From positions 620,001 through 684,000 of the forward strand of contig NZ_SMGG01000004.1 in assembly GCF_004339245.1 (NCBI RefSeq): 64,000 bases of DNA, written 5' to 3'. Source of the stretch: Seleniivibrio woodruffii. GTDB lineage: Bacteria; Chrysiogenota; Deferribacteres; Deferribacterales; Geovibrionaceae. Shown one piece after another: positions 54,464 to 64,000 of the stretch. The number at the start of each line of letters is the position of its first letter. The first letter of the stretch is position 1. Position numbers and translations under genes: made by a program. The notes beneath the pieces were generated by a model. That model was not told the DNA's origin. It worked only from the letters and a program-made list of their open reading frames with translations, and made no database searches.

Positions 54464-56539
54464 CTAACCTGCGATCCCTTTTCGCACCAGTCCGCAAAAA
54501 TCTGCAATATACTGTTTCACCAGAATCCGTTGAGCACCAGACATCACCCCATACGCAACCGCTCTGTCCAAAAGCTGGTCGGTGCTGCTGACTGCCAGCT
54601 GTTCCAGCCCGGCTCCCAGACGATTCTTTTCGTCCTGAGTCGGTGGTCTGTTCTGCCGGATAGAAACAAACAGATCCTCCTTGTCTGAAGCAAATTTTAT
54701 CAGAAGACTTTCAAGTTCTTTCTGCGCCTGCGGATATTTTGCCAGAAGCGAGTCCAGATCACTTATGCCGAATACGTTTATAAGAATGTACCGCCAGGCC
54801 TGAAGCTCGTACGGAAAAGGATTGCGCACGGCAGCCAGAGCCATTTCATAGGTGCTTCTGGATTCATCGTAAACTGATGAACTTTCTACATATGCATGAG
54901 TCAGCATATCTATGAACTCTTTTTTGCCGAACCCGAATTTACCGTATATTATTGCGGCGTGGGCATCACCAGACGAATTCACCGTGTCAGGAGCCTGTCC
55001 GGCAGCGGCAAGAAATAATCTGTTTACGGCAGAGTGACTGCACCCGTTGAATTTGTTATAAATCCCCGCACAGAAATCGGAGGTTATATTCGGCTGCTGA
55101 ATTGTGTTCAGCAGTGATTTTGACGCAATGGTTACAGCAAAAGATTTTGATATTCCTGATTTGTAGTCAGGGTTGAAACATGGCCAGTAATTTTCTGAAC
55201 CTGAATCCTTTAATCCTGTTTTTTTAACATAGGGAACAAAATCGTCCGCTGAGTATTCGATCCCCTGCAAAGAAATCTGTTCAAATGCTTTCAGAACCGC
55301 AGATGTTCTCAGATAAATAGCCATGCATTCGTAAAGGTCTTTAATTCCGTGTCCGTTATGGGTGGATTTCGGCAGGGTGACAAGACACCCCAGTTTACCG
55401 CCGAAAGTGGAGACCGGATCGTAAGCGGTCATGAATATTTCTATATTGTTCTTCGACTGGTTCATTCTGTCCTTTTTCAGGTGGATCATGGATATTTCGG
55501 AGAGCCCAGCCGGATTATATCCAAAGCCGGATAAACGGCTGATATTGCCTGATGCGTTGGCTGTGAGTGAAAACTGAGTTAGTCCGCCGCCAAGTGAATG
55601 TCCGGTAACATAAAAATTTTTACCGGGGTTGCTGTCCAGCATAATTTTAAGCAGTCCCGCCGACTTCAGGTAAAGCAGACTGGGAGCCGAAAGCTGCTCT
55701 ATATCGGCATATACCATGTCGAGGCTGTCTGTGCCGGAAAAGGAGACCACTATATTGTTGTCCTTTTTGCCAAGCCATGCTCTCAGCCCCCTTGAGCTTG
55801 TGATAAGCCCTTTGGCTTCGTCATAAACCGGTTGCAGATATGTCGGCAATTCCGCTTTACTCAAATTCACATAGCCGCCGCTTTTTGAAGTATCTATGCC
55901 TGAATAGGCAAAATCTGCAAAAGTCAGCATCTGGGATGCCGTCGGTTTATCGATGTTCACACATTTAACCTGATAATAGAGGGCAGCCTCCAACTGCGCC
56001 GCCGCAATGTTGAGCAGTTCGGGTTCAAAGACCCTTGCAAAGAAATCCTGAATAGCCGTGAAACAGCCCTGAATAAGGCTTCTGTATTGCGGCAGAAGAG
56101 TATCTCCGGCCTGAGCCAGATACCTTCCCGCCATATCATCCGCAGAAGAAATACCAAACCACTCCTTAAGGTCATCAACAACGTCCCGTATTCTGCTGAT
56201 GGAATGGAAGAGCAATCCGAGCACTCCCTGAAGTGCCGGCGGGCGACCGACTTCTCTTCTGCAAAGCTCAAGTATAGCCTGCTCTTCCGGCAAAAGGCTG
56301 TAGCCGGAGCGTATTTTATCTTCGAACATCTCTATCGCAACCGAGTAGGTCTGCCGGATAAGAGCAGCCGCATCAGCCTGCGAAACGCTGTCGGGGTTGC
56401 TGAGATATTTCTGTTCCAGATCCTTTATCTTCTTAAGCACATCATCAAGCTCGGAAGAAGCCTTCAGATAGACTGTCTCGCTCAGCACCGGAGCCGTTTT
56501 CAGCAGATTCCTTTTTATAGGCAGATACAATTTATCCAT
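54464..56539 (-). CDS. class 3 lipase-like protein with C-terminal module shared with neighbour
   Basis: A 691-residue cytosolic-looking protein without signal peptide. Residues 1-230 are helical, with the lipase core at 230-410: GHSLGGG (Ser315), TAYDPVS (Asp374) and the His in HNGHGI (His394 or His397) form a plausible triad. Residues 488-605 resemble residues 80-193 of the neighbouring protein (NGCSHSAVNRLFL, YGKFGFGKKEF, ELQAWRYILINVFGISDLDSLLAKYPQA). It starts 12 bases after the upstream gene with GGAGG. Natural substrate unknown. Confidence 0.8.
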   Translation of the reverse strand: MDKLYLPIKRNLLKTAPVLSETVYLKASSELDDVLKKIKDLEQKYLSNPDSVSQADAAALIRQTYSVAIEMFEDKIRSGYSLLPEEQAILELCRREVGRPPALQGVLGLLFHSISRIRDVVDDLKEWFGISSADDMAGRYLAQAGDTLLPQYRSLIQGCFTAIQDFFARVFEPELLNIAAAQLEAALYYQVKCVNIDKPTASQMLTFADFAYSGIDTSKSGGYVNLSKAELPTYLQPVYDEAKGLITSSRGLRAWLGKKDNNIVVSFSGTDSLDMVYADIEQLSAPSLLYLKSAGLLKIMLDSNPGKNFYVTGHSLGGGLTQFSLTANASGNISRLSGFGYNPAGLSEISMIHLKKDRMNQSKNNIEIFMTAYDPVSTFGGKLGCLVTLPKSTHNGHGIKDLYECMAIYLRTSAVLKAFEQISLQGIEYSADDFVPYVKKTGLKDSGSENYWPCFNPDYKSGISKSFAVTIASKSLLNTIQQPNITSDFCAGIYNKFNGCSHSAVNRLFLAAAGQAPDTVNSSGDAHAAIIYGKFGFGKKEFIDMLTHAYVESSSVYDESRSTYEMALAAVRNPFPYELQAWRYILINVFGISDLDSLLAKYPQAQKELESLLIKFASDKEDLFVSIRQNRPPTQDEKNRLGAGLEQLAVSSTDQLLDRAVAYGVMSGAQRILVKQYIADFCGLVRKGIAG

Positions 56540-56551
56540 CTTGTGCCTCCG

Positions 56552-57415
56552 TTAAAGCATATTTCCGCTTTCGACATGCAGAGCCATCGCACGGACGCTT
56601 TGAATGTATCTGTCGAGAAATGCGGATATCCGGCTGATATAGGTATTCCGGTCTGCCTCCGTTATGTAGTGTATGGTGCTTAGCCAGTTAAGATAATCAG
56701 TCGTGTGCTGAATTATTGTGGATTTGATCTTAAGCTGAACTCCGTGTTTATCCAGCCGTCCTGCGAGAAAATCAGAATATATGGACTCTCTGGCGTTTAT
56801 ATAGTTCTGAAGTCTTTGCCTTGCAATGGCCAGACCCGCCTGAGGGCTTTTGGCCAGAATGCCGTCAACATCTATTCCGGCCTCCTCAATGGCAATCTTG
56901 CGCCATGCCAGAAGTTCATCATCAATGTAGTTGTTAAGTCTGCTCATAACGGTATTGTATGCGTTCAGGTTATCTGCATATCTGGCGGTCACGTTGTTAT
57001 AAGCTGCATTAAGAAGCTGTTTAAGCTGGTCGAGCCCTATCCCGTATTTACCGAAGAAAAATACTGCGTATTCATCTTTAACCGCCTGACGCACGTCCGC
57101 CGATGCGTCTGCAACCAGAAGCTCCCTGTTTGCAAAAGTGTGGCAGACACCGTTAACTCCGAAATTAACCCCGCTTGCGGTTCCTTCCGTTCCGGGAGGA
57201 ATATATGTCATAAGCCATTCCCTGTAGGTGTTAACTGTTGCTACAAGAGTTTTAGGATCTGTGGTTTCCCAGCCCCTTCCATAGTTTTTCCACTGAACGC
57301 TTCTGTCATTTTTGCCTACAACAAAAGCATGAGTGGAATTCGGAATAATATAAGCCGAATCCAGAGAATACGCCTCAACAGTCATTAAGCTGATACCGGG
57401 TTTATCGCTTCCCAT
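56552..57415 (-). CDS. probable permuted papain-fold protein sharing a module with the lipase
   Basis: A 287-residue protein, family not recognised. Residues 27-33 (STHAFVVGK, His29) are followed by NGVCHTFANREL with Cys91 at the start of a helix. A histidine on a strand before a cysteine heading a helix is the layout of permuted papain-like hydrolases. Residues 88-193 repeat the module seen at the C-terminus of the lipase, where the cysteine position is serine. No signal peptide. GGGAGG precedes the ATG. Confidence 0.55.
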   Translation of the reverse strand: MGSDKPGISLMTVEAYSLDSAYIIPNSTHAFVVGKNDRSVQWKNYGRGWETTDPKTLVATVNTYREWLMTYIPPGTEGTASGVNFGVNGVCHTFANRELLVADASADVRQAVKDEYAVFFFGKYGIGLDQLKQLLNAAYNNVTARYADNLNAYNTVMSRLNNYIDDELLAWRKIAIEEAGIDVDGILAKSPQAGLAIARQRLQNYINARESIYSDFLAGRLDKHGVQLKIKSTIIQHTTDYLNWLSTIHYITEADRNTYISRISAFLDRYIQSVRAMALHVESGNML

Positions 57416-57604
57416 ATTGGCCTCCCAAATAGTTTAATAACAAATCATACCTATGTGCATATCAGGTTGTCAAACCGAAAACATAAGCCATCGGTTTTTA
57501 TGCAAAATCCCCCCTACTGTTGACACCTTATACTATTTATGTTATAAATATTTTATATATGTAATTTACATATCATATCAATTAAAGTTTAATAGGAAGG
57601 GATA

Positions 57605-58915
57605 ATGATTTATACCAAACATCAGCAGAATATAGCTGAGAGTCTTAACTCGGACTCAGATATCAACGACTGGAAAGACTGGAAATGGCAGATTCGCCAC
57701 ACAATACGAACTATTGACGATTTCGAGAGCATACTTGATGTAAAATTTGAACCGTCGGAAAAGAACCTGATGGCAAAAACTCTCGAAAAATTTCCGCTCG
57801 CCATAACACCCTACTATGCATCCCTAATCGACCGAACCAACCTGAAAGATGATCCGGTTTTCAAACAGGCCTTCTGCTCCATAGAAGAGCTTAACATCGA
57901 CGCATGGGACATGGCCGACCCGCTATCCGAAGAGCACGACAGCCCCGTAAACTCCATAACCCACCGCTACCCCGACAGGGTTCTGTTCCACATAAGCAGT
58001 ATGTGCGCAATGTACTGCCGACACTGCACCAGAAAGCGTAAGGTCGGCGACAGGGACACAATCCCCTCCAAACAGACGCTGAACGCCGGACTGAAATATA
58101 TACGGGAGCATCCCGAGGTCAGAGACGTTCTGCTCTCCGGCGGCGACCCGCTCATGCTTTCCGACAGCACACTGAAATGGCTTCTGGACGAGGTTACCGC
58201 CATACCCCACGTTGAGGTGGTTCGCATAGGCACACGAATGCCTGTGGTTCTGCCCTACAGAATAACCGATAAACTCGTCTCAATCCTGTCCGCATACGAC
58301 AATCTATGGATAAACACCCACTTCAACCATCCTCGGGAGATAACCGAATCCGCAGAAACCGCCCTGAGAAAGCTCACACGTTCCGGTATCCCCATGGGCA
58401 ACCAGACGGTTCTTCTGGCCGGGGTCAACGACTGTCCCCAGATAATGAAAACACTGATGCACAAGCTGGTGAGAAACCGTGTGCGGCCCTACTACATCTA
58501 TCAGTGCGACCTCTCCGAAGGTCTTACACATTTCAGAACACCCGTCAGCAAAGGAATCGAAATAATCGAATCACTCAGGGGACACACCAGCGGGTTCGCC
58601 GTGCCCACCTACGTGATAGATGCTCCCGGAGGCGGCGGAAAGATTCCCGTTTCGCCCAACTACGTTGTCTCATGGTCATCTAACAAGGTCATCCTCAGAA
58701 ACTACGAAGGGGTGATCTGCTCATACAAAGAGCCTGACAGATATCACCCTGTCCAGTGCGACCTGAACTGCAGGGATTGCAGTCTTCAGCTTAACACCGA
58801 CGGCAGGGAATATCTGCCCCCTGTAGGCATCCGGAAGCTGATGGCGGATTATGACGACAAGATAGCCCTTGTTCCCGCAGACAACGAACGCATAAAAAGG
58901 AGGGAAAATGACTGA
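57605..58915 (+). CDS. ablA: lysine 2,3-aminomutase family protein
   Basis: A 436-residue radical SAM, PLP-dependent aminomutase. The cluster motif is [11 protein letters not shown] (CxxxCxxC), [12 protein letters not shown] is the SAM site, and [13 protein letters not shown] near the C-terminus contains the PLP lysine. It converts lysine to beta-lysine. The next gene is an acetyltransferase, giving the N-epsilon-acetyl-beta-lysine osmolyte pathway. Upstream 189 bases are AT-rich and likely hold the promoter. Confidence 0.94.
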   Translation: MIYTKHQQNIAESLNSDSDINDWKDWKWQIRHTIRTIDDFESILDVKFEPSEKNLMAKTLEKFPLAITPYYASLIDRTNLKDDPVFKQAFCSIEELNIDAWDMADPLSEEHDSPVNSITHRYPDRVLFHISSMCAMYCRHCTRKRKVGDRDTIPSKQTLNAGLKYIREHPEVRDVLLSGGDPLMLSDSTLKWLLDEVTAIPHVEVVRIGTRMPVVLPYRITDKLVSILSAYDNLWINTHFNHPREITESAETALRKLTRSGIPMGNQTVLLAGVNDCPQIMKTLMHKLVRNRVRPYYIYQCDLSEGLTHFRTPVSKGIEIIESLRGHTSGFAVPTYVIDAPGGGGKIPVSPNYVVSWSSNKVILRNYEGVICSYKEPDRYHPVQCDLNCRDCSLQLNTDGREYLPPVGIRKLMADYDDKIALVPADNERIKRREND

Positions 58916-59723
58916 CGTATCGGAAAAAATCAACAACGCACAGGTGCACCACGGAGTTTTCAGCGACAGGGCATACATCACCTTTATATATAAAGGATTC
59001 ACACTGGACGACCTGACGGGCATTGAGGAAATGGCAGAAACGAAGGGCTATTCAAAGATAATAGCCAAGGTAAAGCACCCCCTTTCGGAAATGTTTCTGG
59101 ACAGCAGATACCGCTGTGAAGCTTTCTTTCCGCTGAAAGGGGGCGGCAGTGTCTCTTTTATGGCAAAATATATTAAGCCCGAACGAATAGCCGTAAAGAA
59201 CAGTCAGATAATATATGATGTGCTGAGGGAGGCGGGAAGAGCTGAGAAGCATATTCCGGCGACAGACCTTGAGGTACGCAGGCTGACTCCGGACGATGCT
59301 TATGCCCTTTCGGAGCTTTACAAAATAGTATTTGAAACCTATCCGTTTCCGATATATAACATCGACTATCTGAAGGATACAATGGCACAGAATATCAGAT
59401 ATTTCGGAGTATTCTCCAGCGGCAGGCTGATAGCCGCCGCCAGTGCCGAAGCGGACAGCTCAAACACCTATGCCGAAATGAGCGACTTCGCCACCATGGA
59501 GCAGTACCGCAGACTTGGACTGGCAAGAATACTGAACGACAGGATGGAAAAAAGCCTGCTGAAAGACGGCATCGGCTGTTTCTACACAATCGCCAGAAGC
59601 GTATCCTACGGCATGAACAAAACGTTTTCCGGCTGCGGCTACACCTTCACCGGAACACTTTTTAACAACACAAACATAGGCGGCGGGATCGAAAGTATGA
59701 ACATATGGTATAAGCACGCATGA
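58908..59723 (+). CDS. ablB: beta-lysine N-acetyltransferase
   Basis: A 271-residue AblB-like protein. The N-terminal 120 residues are family-specific and the C-terminal part is a GNAT fold with [24 protein letters not shown] (acetyl-CoA loop). It acetylates beta-lysine at the epsilon amine, giving a compatible solute used in salty media by methanogens and some bacteria. Overlaps ablA by eight bases. Confidence 0.9.
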   Translation: MTDVSEKINNAQVHHGVFSDRAYITFIYKGFTLDDLTGIEEMAETKGYSKIIAKVKHPLSEMFLDSRYRCEAFFPLKGGGSVSFMAKYIKPERIAVKNSQIIYDVLREAGRAEKHIPATDLEVRRLTPDDAYALSELYKIVFETYPFPIYNIDYLKDTMAQNIRYFGVFSSGRLIAAASAEADSSNTYAEMSDFATMEQYRRLGLARILNDRMEKSLLKDGIGCFYTIARSVSYGMNKTFSGCGYTFTGTLFNNTNIGGGIESMNIWYKHA

Positions 59724-60328
59724 ACGATTTTTTCAGGGAAGCGATATTTCTGGCGACAATAATCAACCCCATTGCAGTTTTCGTTTACCTTGCGCCCGTG
59801 CGGCAGAAACTCCCTGAGCGGGACTTTCTGCGGGTGCTTTTCATGGCCACCCTCATTTCTATGGCAATAAACATGTTCTTCACCATCACGGGTGAGTGGA
59901 TCTTCCGCTCCGTCTTCAAGATAGACTTCAACTCATTCCGCATCTTCGGCGGAATCGTTCTGCTGAGCATATCCCTTATGTCCATCGTTCAGGGGCAGAA
60001 AGCCCTGATAAGCACAAGGGGCAGTCTGGACGACATCGCATCTGAGGTGGCAATGCCCTTTATGGCCGGTGTCGGAACCATTTCGGTCTGCATCCTTATG
60101 GGCAGCAAAATGGGCAAGCTGGAGGCCATAGGGGTAAACCTTGTGGTGGCGTTTGCGGCATTCGTGATAGTAGCCGTTCTGGCGAGCATCAGATATCACC
60201 TGAACAACGACATCACAGCAGTTTTCGACAAGGTTCTCGCCATCATGATACGCATAAACGGGTTCTTTATGGGGGCTTTCGGCGTTGACATGGTAAAAAC
60301 AGGTATCATTAATATCATAAACCAGTGA
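59720..60328 (+). CDS. MarC family integral membrane protein
   Basis: A 202-residue protein with six membrane segments and the MarC opening FLATIINPIAVFVYLAP, then AFRIFGGIVLL-like FNSFRIFGGIVLLSISL and FGVDMVKTGI. Function unsettled; once linked to antibiotic resistance. It starts inside the ablB end (four-base overlap), so it may be expressed with the osmolyte genes. Confidence 0.9.
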   Translation: MNDFFREAIFLATIINPIAVFVYLAPVRQKLPERDFLRVLFMATLISMAINMFFTITGEWIFRSVFKIDFNSFRIFGGIVLLSISLMSIVQGQKALISTRGSLDDIASEVAMPFMAGVGTISVCILMGSKMGKLEAIGVNLVVAFAAFVIVAVLASIRYHLNNDITAVFDKVLAIMIRINGFFMGAFGVDMVKTGIINIINQ

Positions 60329-60416
60329 AATAACCGCTTTTATTTGACCTGAATCAAAGTTATTAAGCAAACAAAACCCTATCCTACCCTCATAAGATAA
60401 AACACGGAGGGTATCC

Positions 60417-60806
60417 ATGAACGCTTTAATAAATGATCTCAAAAAGGACCACGAAAAACTTCTGAACATTCTTCAGGACGCACAGAACCTCGGACTCGGC
60501 TCCGAAGCCGGAAGAAAAAAACTCCTCGAAGGCAAACTCCTGCTCACAGACCACCTGAGAAAAGAGGACACAAAACTCTACCCCGCTCTTTCAGGAAACA
60601 CATCGGCGGCGGCCACAGCCAACGACTTCTCAAAGGAGATGCAGGGGCTGACAACTGAGATTCTGAACTTTATGAACAGGCTGAACACAGCAGAAATAAA
60701 TATTGAATACGCAAAGGAACTGGGAAGGATAATCTCCACAGTCCGCATGCGCATCCGCAGGGAGGAGATTCAGCTCTATCCCCTGTATGAGAAAGTTAAC
60801 GCATAA
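60417..60806 (+). CDS. hemerythrin-like HHE domain protein
   Basis: A 129-residue helical bundle. Metal-type residues appear in KKDHEKLL (His12) and LTDHLRKEDTKLYP (His52, Glu56), with MRIRREEIQLYPLYE at the end where complete hemerythrins have a histidine. The missing last histidine makes a di-iron site uncertain. GGAGGG precedes ATG and a GC-rich terminator follows. Confidence 0.8.
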   Translation: MNALINDLKKDHEKLLNILQDAQNLGLGSEAGRKKLLEGKLLLTDHLRKEDTKLYPALSGNTSAAATANDFSKEMQGLTTEILNFMNRLNTAEINIEYAKELGRIISTVRMRIRREEIQLYPLYEKVNA

Positions 60807-60830
60807 GAGATTGACAACATATCAACCCGT

Positions 60831-60856
60831 GCCCCGCTCCTGCGGGGCTTTGTTTT
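60831..60856 (+). terminator. terminator after the hemerythrin-like gene
   Basis: GCCCCGC/GCGGGGC stem with a TCCT loop, then TTTGTTTTC. Confidence 0.8.
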
Positions 60857-60975
60857 CTCCCGTATAGCAAAACACACCGTCACTCATTTGATTTGTGAAT
60901 AGTACATACTTAAATTAAACAACCACCCTTTATTTCTATTGACACAAAAGTGCCCCAGATATAAAATCGCCGACC

Positions 60976-62082
60976 ATGAATATGCTATACGATGTTATTA
61001 TTGTCGGTGCAGGGCCTGCCGGAGTTGCTTGCGCATATATGTGCAAGAAGAAGGGATTGTCTTACCTTCTTGTCGAAAGCGGGAAATCTGTTTTTCAGGG
61101 AATAATTAACACATATCCTGAAGGGAAAAAGGTTTACGCCTCCAAACCCAAGGAGATGGCGGGCGGTTTTCTTGTGGACGAACTGCGTCCGCCCGACAAA
61201 CCCGTCACAGTGGAAATGTATGTTCAGTACGTTCAGCATTTCGTTCAGCACGAAAATCTTTCAATAATCACCGAAGCCGAGTTTCAGGACATCGAAACCC
61301 ATAGAGGCTTTTTTCAGGTTCTAACCTCAAAAGGCGGATTCAAAGGCAAAAAGGTAGTCCTGTCATTCGGAAACAGCATCCCCAGAGAGCTTACGGTCTA
61401 CGGCGACGCAAAGATGGTTGCCAAAACGCTGGACGATCCCAAAAAATATATCGGCCTGAGAACCCTCGTTATAGGCGGAGGGAACACAGCCGCCGACGTT
61501 GTCATATCTATCCTTAAAATCAAAAGACAGCACAACGACTCCCAGCCTGTATACTGGGCGCATGTTTCGGAAACTTTCGATGTTAACAAAGAGACCGCCC
61601 AGAGACTGGGCGAAGAGATACTGCTCGGCGGAAACATACGTCTTCTGCCCGGCGCAACCCCCAGAATAGGCGAGGTTGACGACGAGGGCATAGACAGGCT
61701 GGTAATCCGTATCAACGAATTTAAAGAATCCGACGGTATAGAGCTTTACCATGCGATGAGCTTTCCCATGAAAAATGTGATAGCATGTATAGGTTCTCAG
61801 GGGTCTGCGACCCTTCTGGACAAACTCCAGATTCAGACGATATCCTGCACAGAGGGTATCTGCAAGGTGGCAAAAGAGGGCGACAGACTGGTTCTGCTCA
61901 ACTCCGACTTTGAGACCACCAGAAAAGGAATTTATATGATTGGCGGTGCGGTTTCCCCTTCATACATGAAGGTGGCCGACGGTGCTATAGCCGAAGAGAA
62001 GCACCCCAACCTTATTTACACTGCGATAAACGATGCGGCATCGGTTGTCGAGACAATTTTTTCAAAACTGCAAACAACGTAG
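60976..62082 (+). CDS. FAD/NAD(P)-dependent oxidoreductase, YpdA/thioredoxin reductase-like
   Basis: A 368-residue flavoprotein with two nucleotide-binding folds: DVIIVGAGPAGVACAYMCKKKG for FAD and RTLVIGGGNTAADVVIS for NAD(P)H, plus a C-terminal GIYMIGGAVSPSYMKVADGA. The CxxC redox pair of thioredoxin reductase is absent, as in YpdA-type disulfide reductases and ferredoxin-NADP reductase relatives. The substrate is not shown by the sequence. Confidence 0.8.
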   Translation: MNMLYDVIIVGAGPAGVACAYMCKKKGLSYLLVESGKSVFQGIINTYPEGKKVYASKPKEMAGGFLVDELRPPDKPVTVEMYVQYVQHFVQHENLSIITEAEFQDIETHRGFFQVLTSKGGFKGKKVVLSFGNSIPRELTVYGDAKMVAKTLDDPKKYIGLRTLVIGGGNTAADVVISILKIKRQHNDSQPVYWAHVSETFDVNKETAQRLGEEILLGGNIRLLPGATPRIGEVDDEGIDRLVIRINEFKESDGIELYHAMSFPMKNVIACIGSQGSATLLDKLQIQTISCTEGICKVAKEGDRLVLLNSDFETTRKGIYMIGGAVSPSYMKVADGAIAEEKHPNLIYTAINDAASVVETIFSKLQTT

Positions 62083-62111
62083 TATATATTTTTTTAATCA
62101 CGGAGGTTTAA

Positions 62112-64000
62112 GTGACGGCATTTCAGACAGATATCTTTGCGATCATTTGCGCCGTTGCGGCAATCATTTTCGGACTTGTTTCCGCTAAATGGATTCTCAG
62201 CCTGCCGCAGGGCAACGACAAAATGACACAAATCGCAGCTGCAATTCAGGAAGGCGCATCAGCCTACATGAAAAGACAGTACACTCTTATTGCAATCGTG
62301 GGCGCTGTAATCTTTGTTCTTCTCCTTGTAACACTCGGAGCAGTCACAGCCATCGGATTCGCAATTGGTGCGATTCTTTCAGGTCTCACAGGCTTCATAG
62401 GCATGTTCATCTCTGTAAGAGCAAACGTGCGTACGGCTGAAGCTGCCAGAGAGGGAATGACAAAAGCAATGAACGTAGCATTCAGAGGCGGCGCAGTGAC
62501 AGGCATGCTTGTTGTTGGTCTCGGTCTTCTGGGCGTTGCGGGCTATTTTGCGGTTCTTAAACTTACAAACGCAGAGGGCAGCCTCAGAGAGATCGTTAAC
62601 CACCTTGTTGGTCTCGGTCTCGGAGCATCACTCATCTCTATCTTCGCAAGACTCGGCGGCGGTATCTTCACCAAAGGTGCTGACGTTGGTGCCGACCTTG
62701 TGGGTAAAGTTGAAGCAGGTATCCCCGAAGACGACCCCAGAAACCCCGCTGTTATCGCTGACAACGTGGGCGACAACGTGGGCGACTGCGCAGGTATGGC
62801 TGCTGACCTTTTCGAAACATATGCGGTAACACTTATCGCTGCGATGCTCATCGGAGCCATCACAGTTGCAGATGCCGCTTCTGTTTCATATCCCCTTGCT
62901 CTTGGCGGCGTTTCAATCATCGCCTCCATCATCAGCACATTCTTTGTTAAGCTGGACAAACAGCAGCGCATTATGAGAGCCCTTTACAAAGGACTCATCG
63001 TTTCCGCTGTAATAGCTCTTGTGGCGTTCTTCTTCATCACAAACAGCTTCTTCCCCAACGGCCTTGAAGTTGCAGGCGTTCACCGCTCTGCTCTCAGCAT
63101 ATACACTGCGGCTGTTGTCGGTATAGTTGTTACCGGAGCTATCTTCTGGATCACAGAGTTCTACACAGGCACAAACTACTCGCCTGTTCAGAAACTTGCC
63201 AAGGCTTCCACAACAGGCCACGCTACCAACATCATCGCAGGTCTCGCTATCTCAATGAGCTCAACAGCACTTATCACAATCGTGATCGCTCTTGGTATCA
63301 TTGTTTCCTACTCTTGCGCCGATGTTTACGGTATCGCTGTTGCGGCAGTTTCAATGCTCTCACTCACAGGTATCGTTGTTGCGATGGATGCTTTCGGCCC
63401 CATCACAGACAACGCAGGCGGTATCGCTGAGATGGCTCAGATGGAAAGCTCCGTCAGAGACGTTACAGACCCCCTCGACGCTGTGGGCAACACAACAAAA
63501 GCGGTTACAAAAGGCTACGCCATCGGTTCTGCGGGACTTGCGGCTGTTATCCTTTTCACCTCATACACTCAGGAACTTGCGACTCACCTTGAGAAGCTCG
63601 GTCAGCCTTTCGACATCGGTGCGTTCACTCTTGCCGACCCGATGGTGATCGTCGGTCTTTTCCTCGGCGGCATGATCCCCTACTACTTTGCATCACTCTG
63701 CATGAGCGCAGTGGGCAAAGCGGGCGGTGCTGTTGTTGACGAAGTAAGACGCCAGTTCAGAGAGATCAAAGGTATCATGGAAGGCACAGGCAAACCCGAC
63801 TATGCGGCTTGCGTTGACATCGTTACAAAAGCGGCTGTGAAAGAGATGATCATTCCCGGCCTCATCCCCATCGTGTCTCCCCTTCTGATCCTTGCCATCT
63901 TCGGACCCAAGGCTCTCGGCGGTATGATCGTCGGTTCTATCGTAACAGGTCTTTTCATAGCTGTTTCAATGACCACCGGCGGCGGCGCATGGGACAACGC
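62112..64000 (+). CDS. hppA: membrane H+-translocating pyrophosphatase (3' end beyond window)
   Basis: At least 629 codons of V-type pyrophosphatase, cut by the window end. The start is GTG with GGAGG upstream; reading gives many membrane segments, the PPi site [29 protein letters not shown] and a later [16 protein letters not shown]. The stretch [17 protein letters not shown] carries lysine at the position that marks K+-independent H+-pumping forms. It makes a proton gradient from PPi. The family is about 670-700 residues, so roughly 40-60 are missing. Confidence 0.95.
   Translation, partial: MTAFQTDIFAIICAVAAIIFGLVSAKWILSLPQGNDKMTQIAAAIQEGASAYMKRQYTLIAIVGAVIFVLLLVTLGAVTAIGFAIGAILSGLTGFIGMFISVRANVRTAEAAREGMTKAMNVAFRGGAVTGMLVVGLGLLGVAGYFAVLKLTNAEGSLREIVNHLVGLGLGASLISIFARLGGGIFTKGADVGADLVGKVEAGIPEDDPRNPAVIADNVGDNVGDCAGMAADLFETYAVTLIAAMLIGAITVADAASVSYPLALGGVSIIASIISTFFVKLDKQQRIMRALYKGLIVSAVIALVAFFFITNSFFPNGLEVAGVHRSALSIYTAAVVGIVVTGAIFWITEFYTGTNYSPVQKLAKASTTGHATNIIAGLAISMSSTALITIVIALGIIVSYSCADVYGIAVAAVSMLSLTGIVVAMDAFGPITDNAGGIAEMAQMESSVRDVTDPLDAVGNTTKAVTKGYAIGSAGLAAVILFTSYTQELATHLEKLGQPFDIGAFTLADPMVIVGLFLGGMIPYYFASLCMSAVGKAGGAVVDEVRRQFREIKGIMEGTGKPDYAACVDIVTKAAVKEMIIPGLIPIVSPLLILAIFGPKALGGMIVGSIVTGLFIAVSMTTGGGAWDN

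Noticed and set aside
62189-63648. Apparent plus-strand frames inside the pyrophosphatase
   Set aside because: They are out-of-frame shadows of the GTG-started hppA frame, which itself reads as a full V-type pyrophosphatase.
1-64000. CRISPR array, insertion sequence, prophage or toxin-antitoxin pair
   Set aside because: No regularly spaced direct repeats, transposase, phage structural genes or small overlapping toxin-antitoxin pair could be seen.

Overview
The window is about 64 kb of gene-dense, moderate-GC chromosome from a Gram-negative, strictly or facultatively anaerobic bacterium. A signal-peptide lipoprotein, CsgG-family and periplasmic proteins, MltG and an assimilatory sulfate pathway point to a diderm. 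Gene content (mitochondrial-type citrate synthase, membrane H+-pyrophosphatase, beta-lysine osmolyte genes, nitrogenase-like genes) fits a Deferribacterota-like organism (Geovibrio/Denitrovibrio type), but that placement is inference from gene content and not a database result. No CRISPR array, complete insertion sequence or prophage was seen; one tRNA (Leu, CAA) is present.

Layout. 1-2.0 kb: end of an ABC exporter operon with a cysteine-pair membrane protein. 2.0-6.6 kb: wrbA, a degenerate LuxR response regulator, suhB, an AFG1/ZapE-like ATPase and a cupin repressor. 6.6-19.7 kb (minus strand): a long housekeeping run, yicC-gmk-rpoZ-coaBC-udg, a CsgG lipoprotein with a FlgT-like partner, then CHASE2 adenylate cyclase-pfkA-PduO-yqeY-cvpA-mutS2, most joined by overlapping stop/start codons. 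19.7-30 kb: SPFH protein, an AT-rich orphan beside tRNA-Leu, an orphan sensor kinase, then carA-mltG and an unknown membrane protein-ppx-DUF445. 30-37 kb: long-form GAPDH, exported rhodanese, glyA behind a ZTP riboswitch, DHH phosphoesterase, mobA and mobB.

37.2-54.4 kb is the most distinctive part and reads as a sulfur-acquisition region. A YezD-type (DUF2292) small gene is followed, through a strong hairpin-plus-T-tract, by a three-gene nitrogenase-like cluster (NflH, NflD, NflK) with all P-cluster-type cysteines and an active-site-cofactor-type cysteine in NflD. After citrate synthase and two EamA exporters with a cupin regulator come sbp, cysTWA, cysH (APS reductase type), cysD, cysN and a siroheme sulfite reductase. 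The neighbourhood suggests that the nitrogenase-like enzyme may release sulfur from organic sulfur compounds, as methylthio-alkane reductases do, and not fix N2; this is inference.

54.4-64 kb: a pair of related large minus-strand proteins (a lipase and a probable permuted papain-fold protein sharing one module), the ablAB osmolyte operon with a MarC protein, a hemerythrin-like protein, an FAD oxidoreductase and the start of a K+-independent-type H+-pyrophosphatase cut by the window end. Two families of short dispersed palindromic repeats recur between genes, including two copies inside the sulfate operon.
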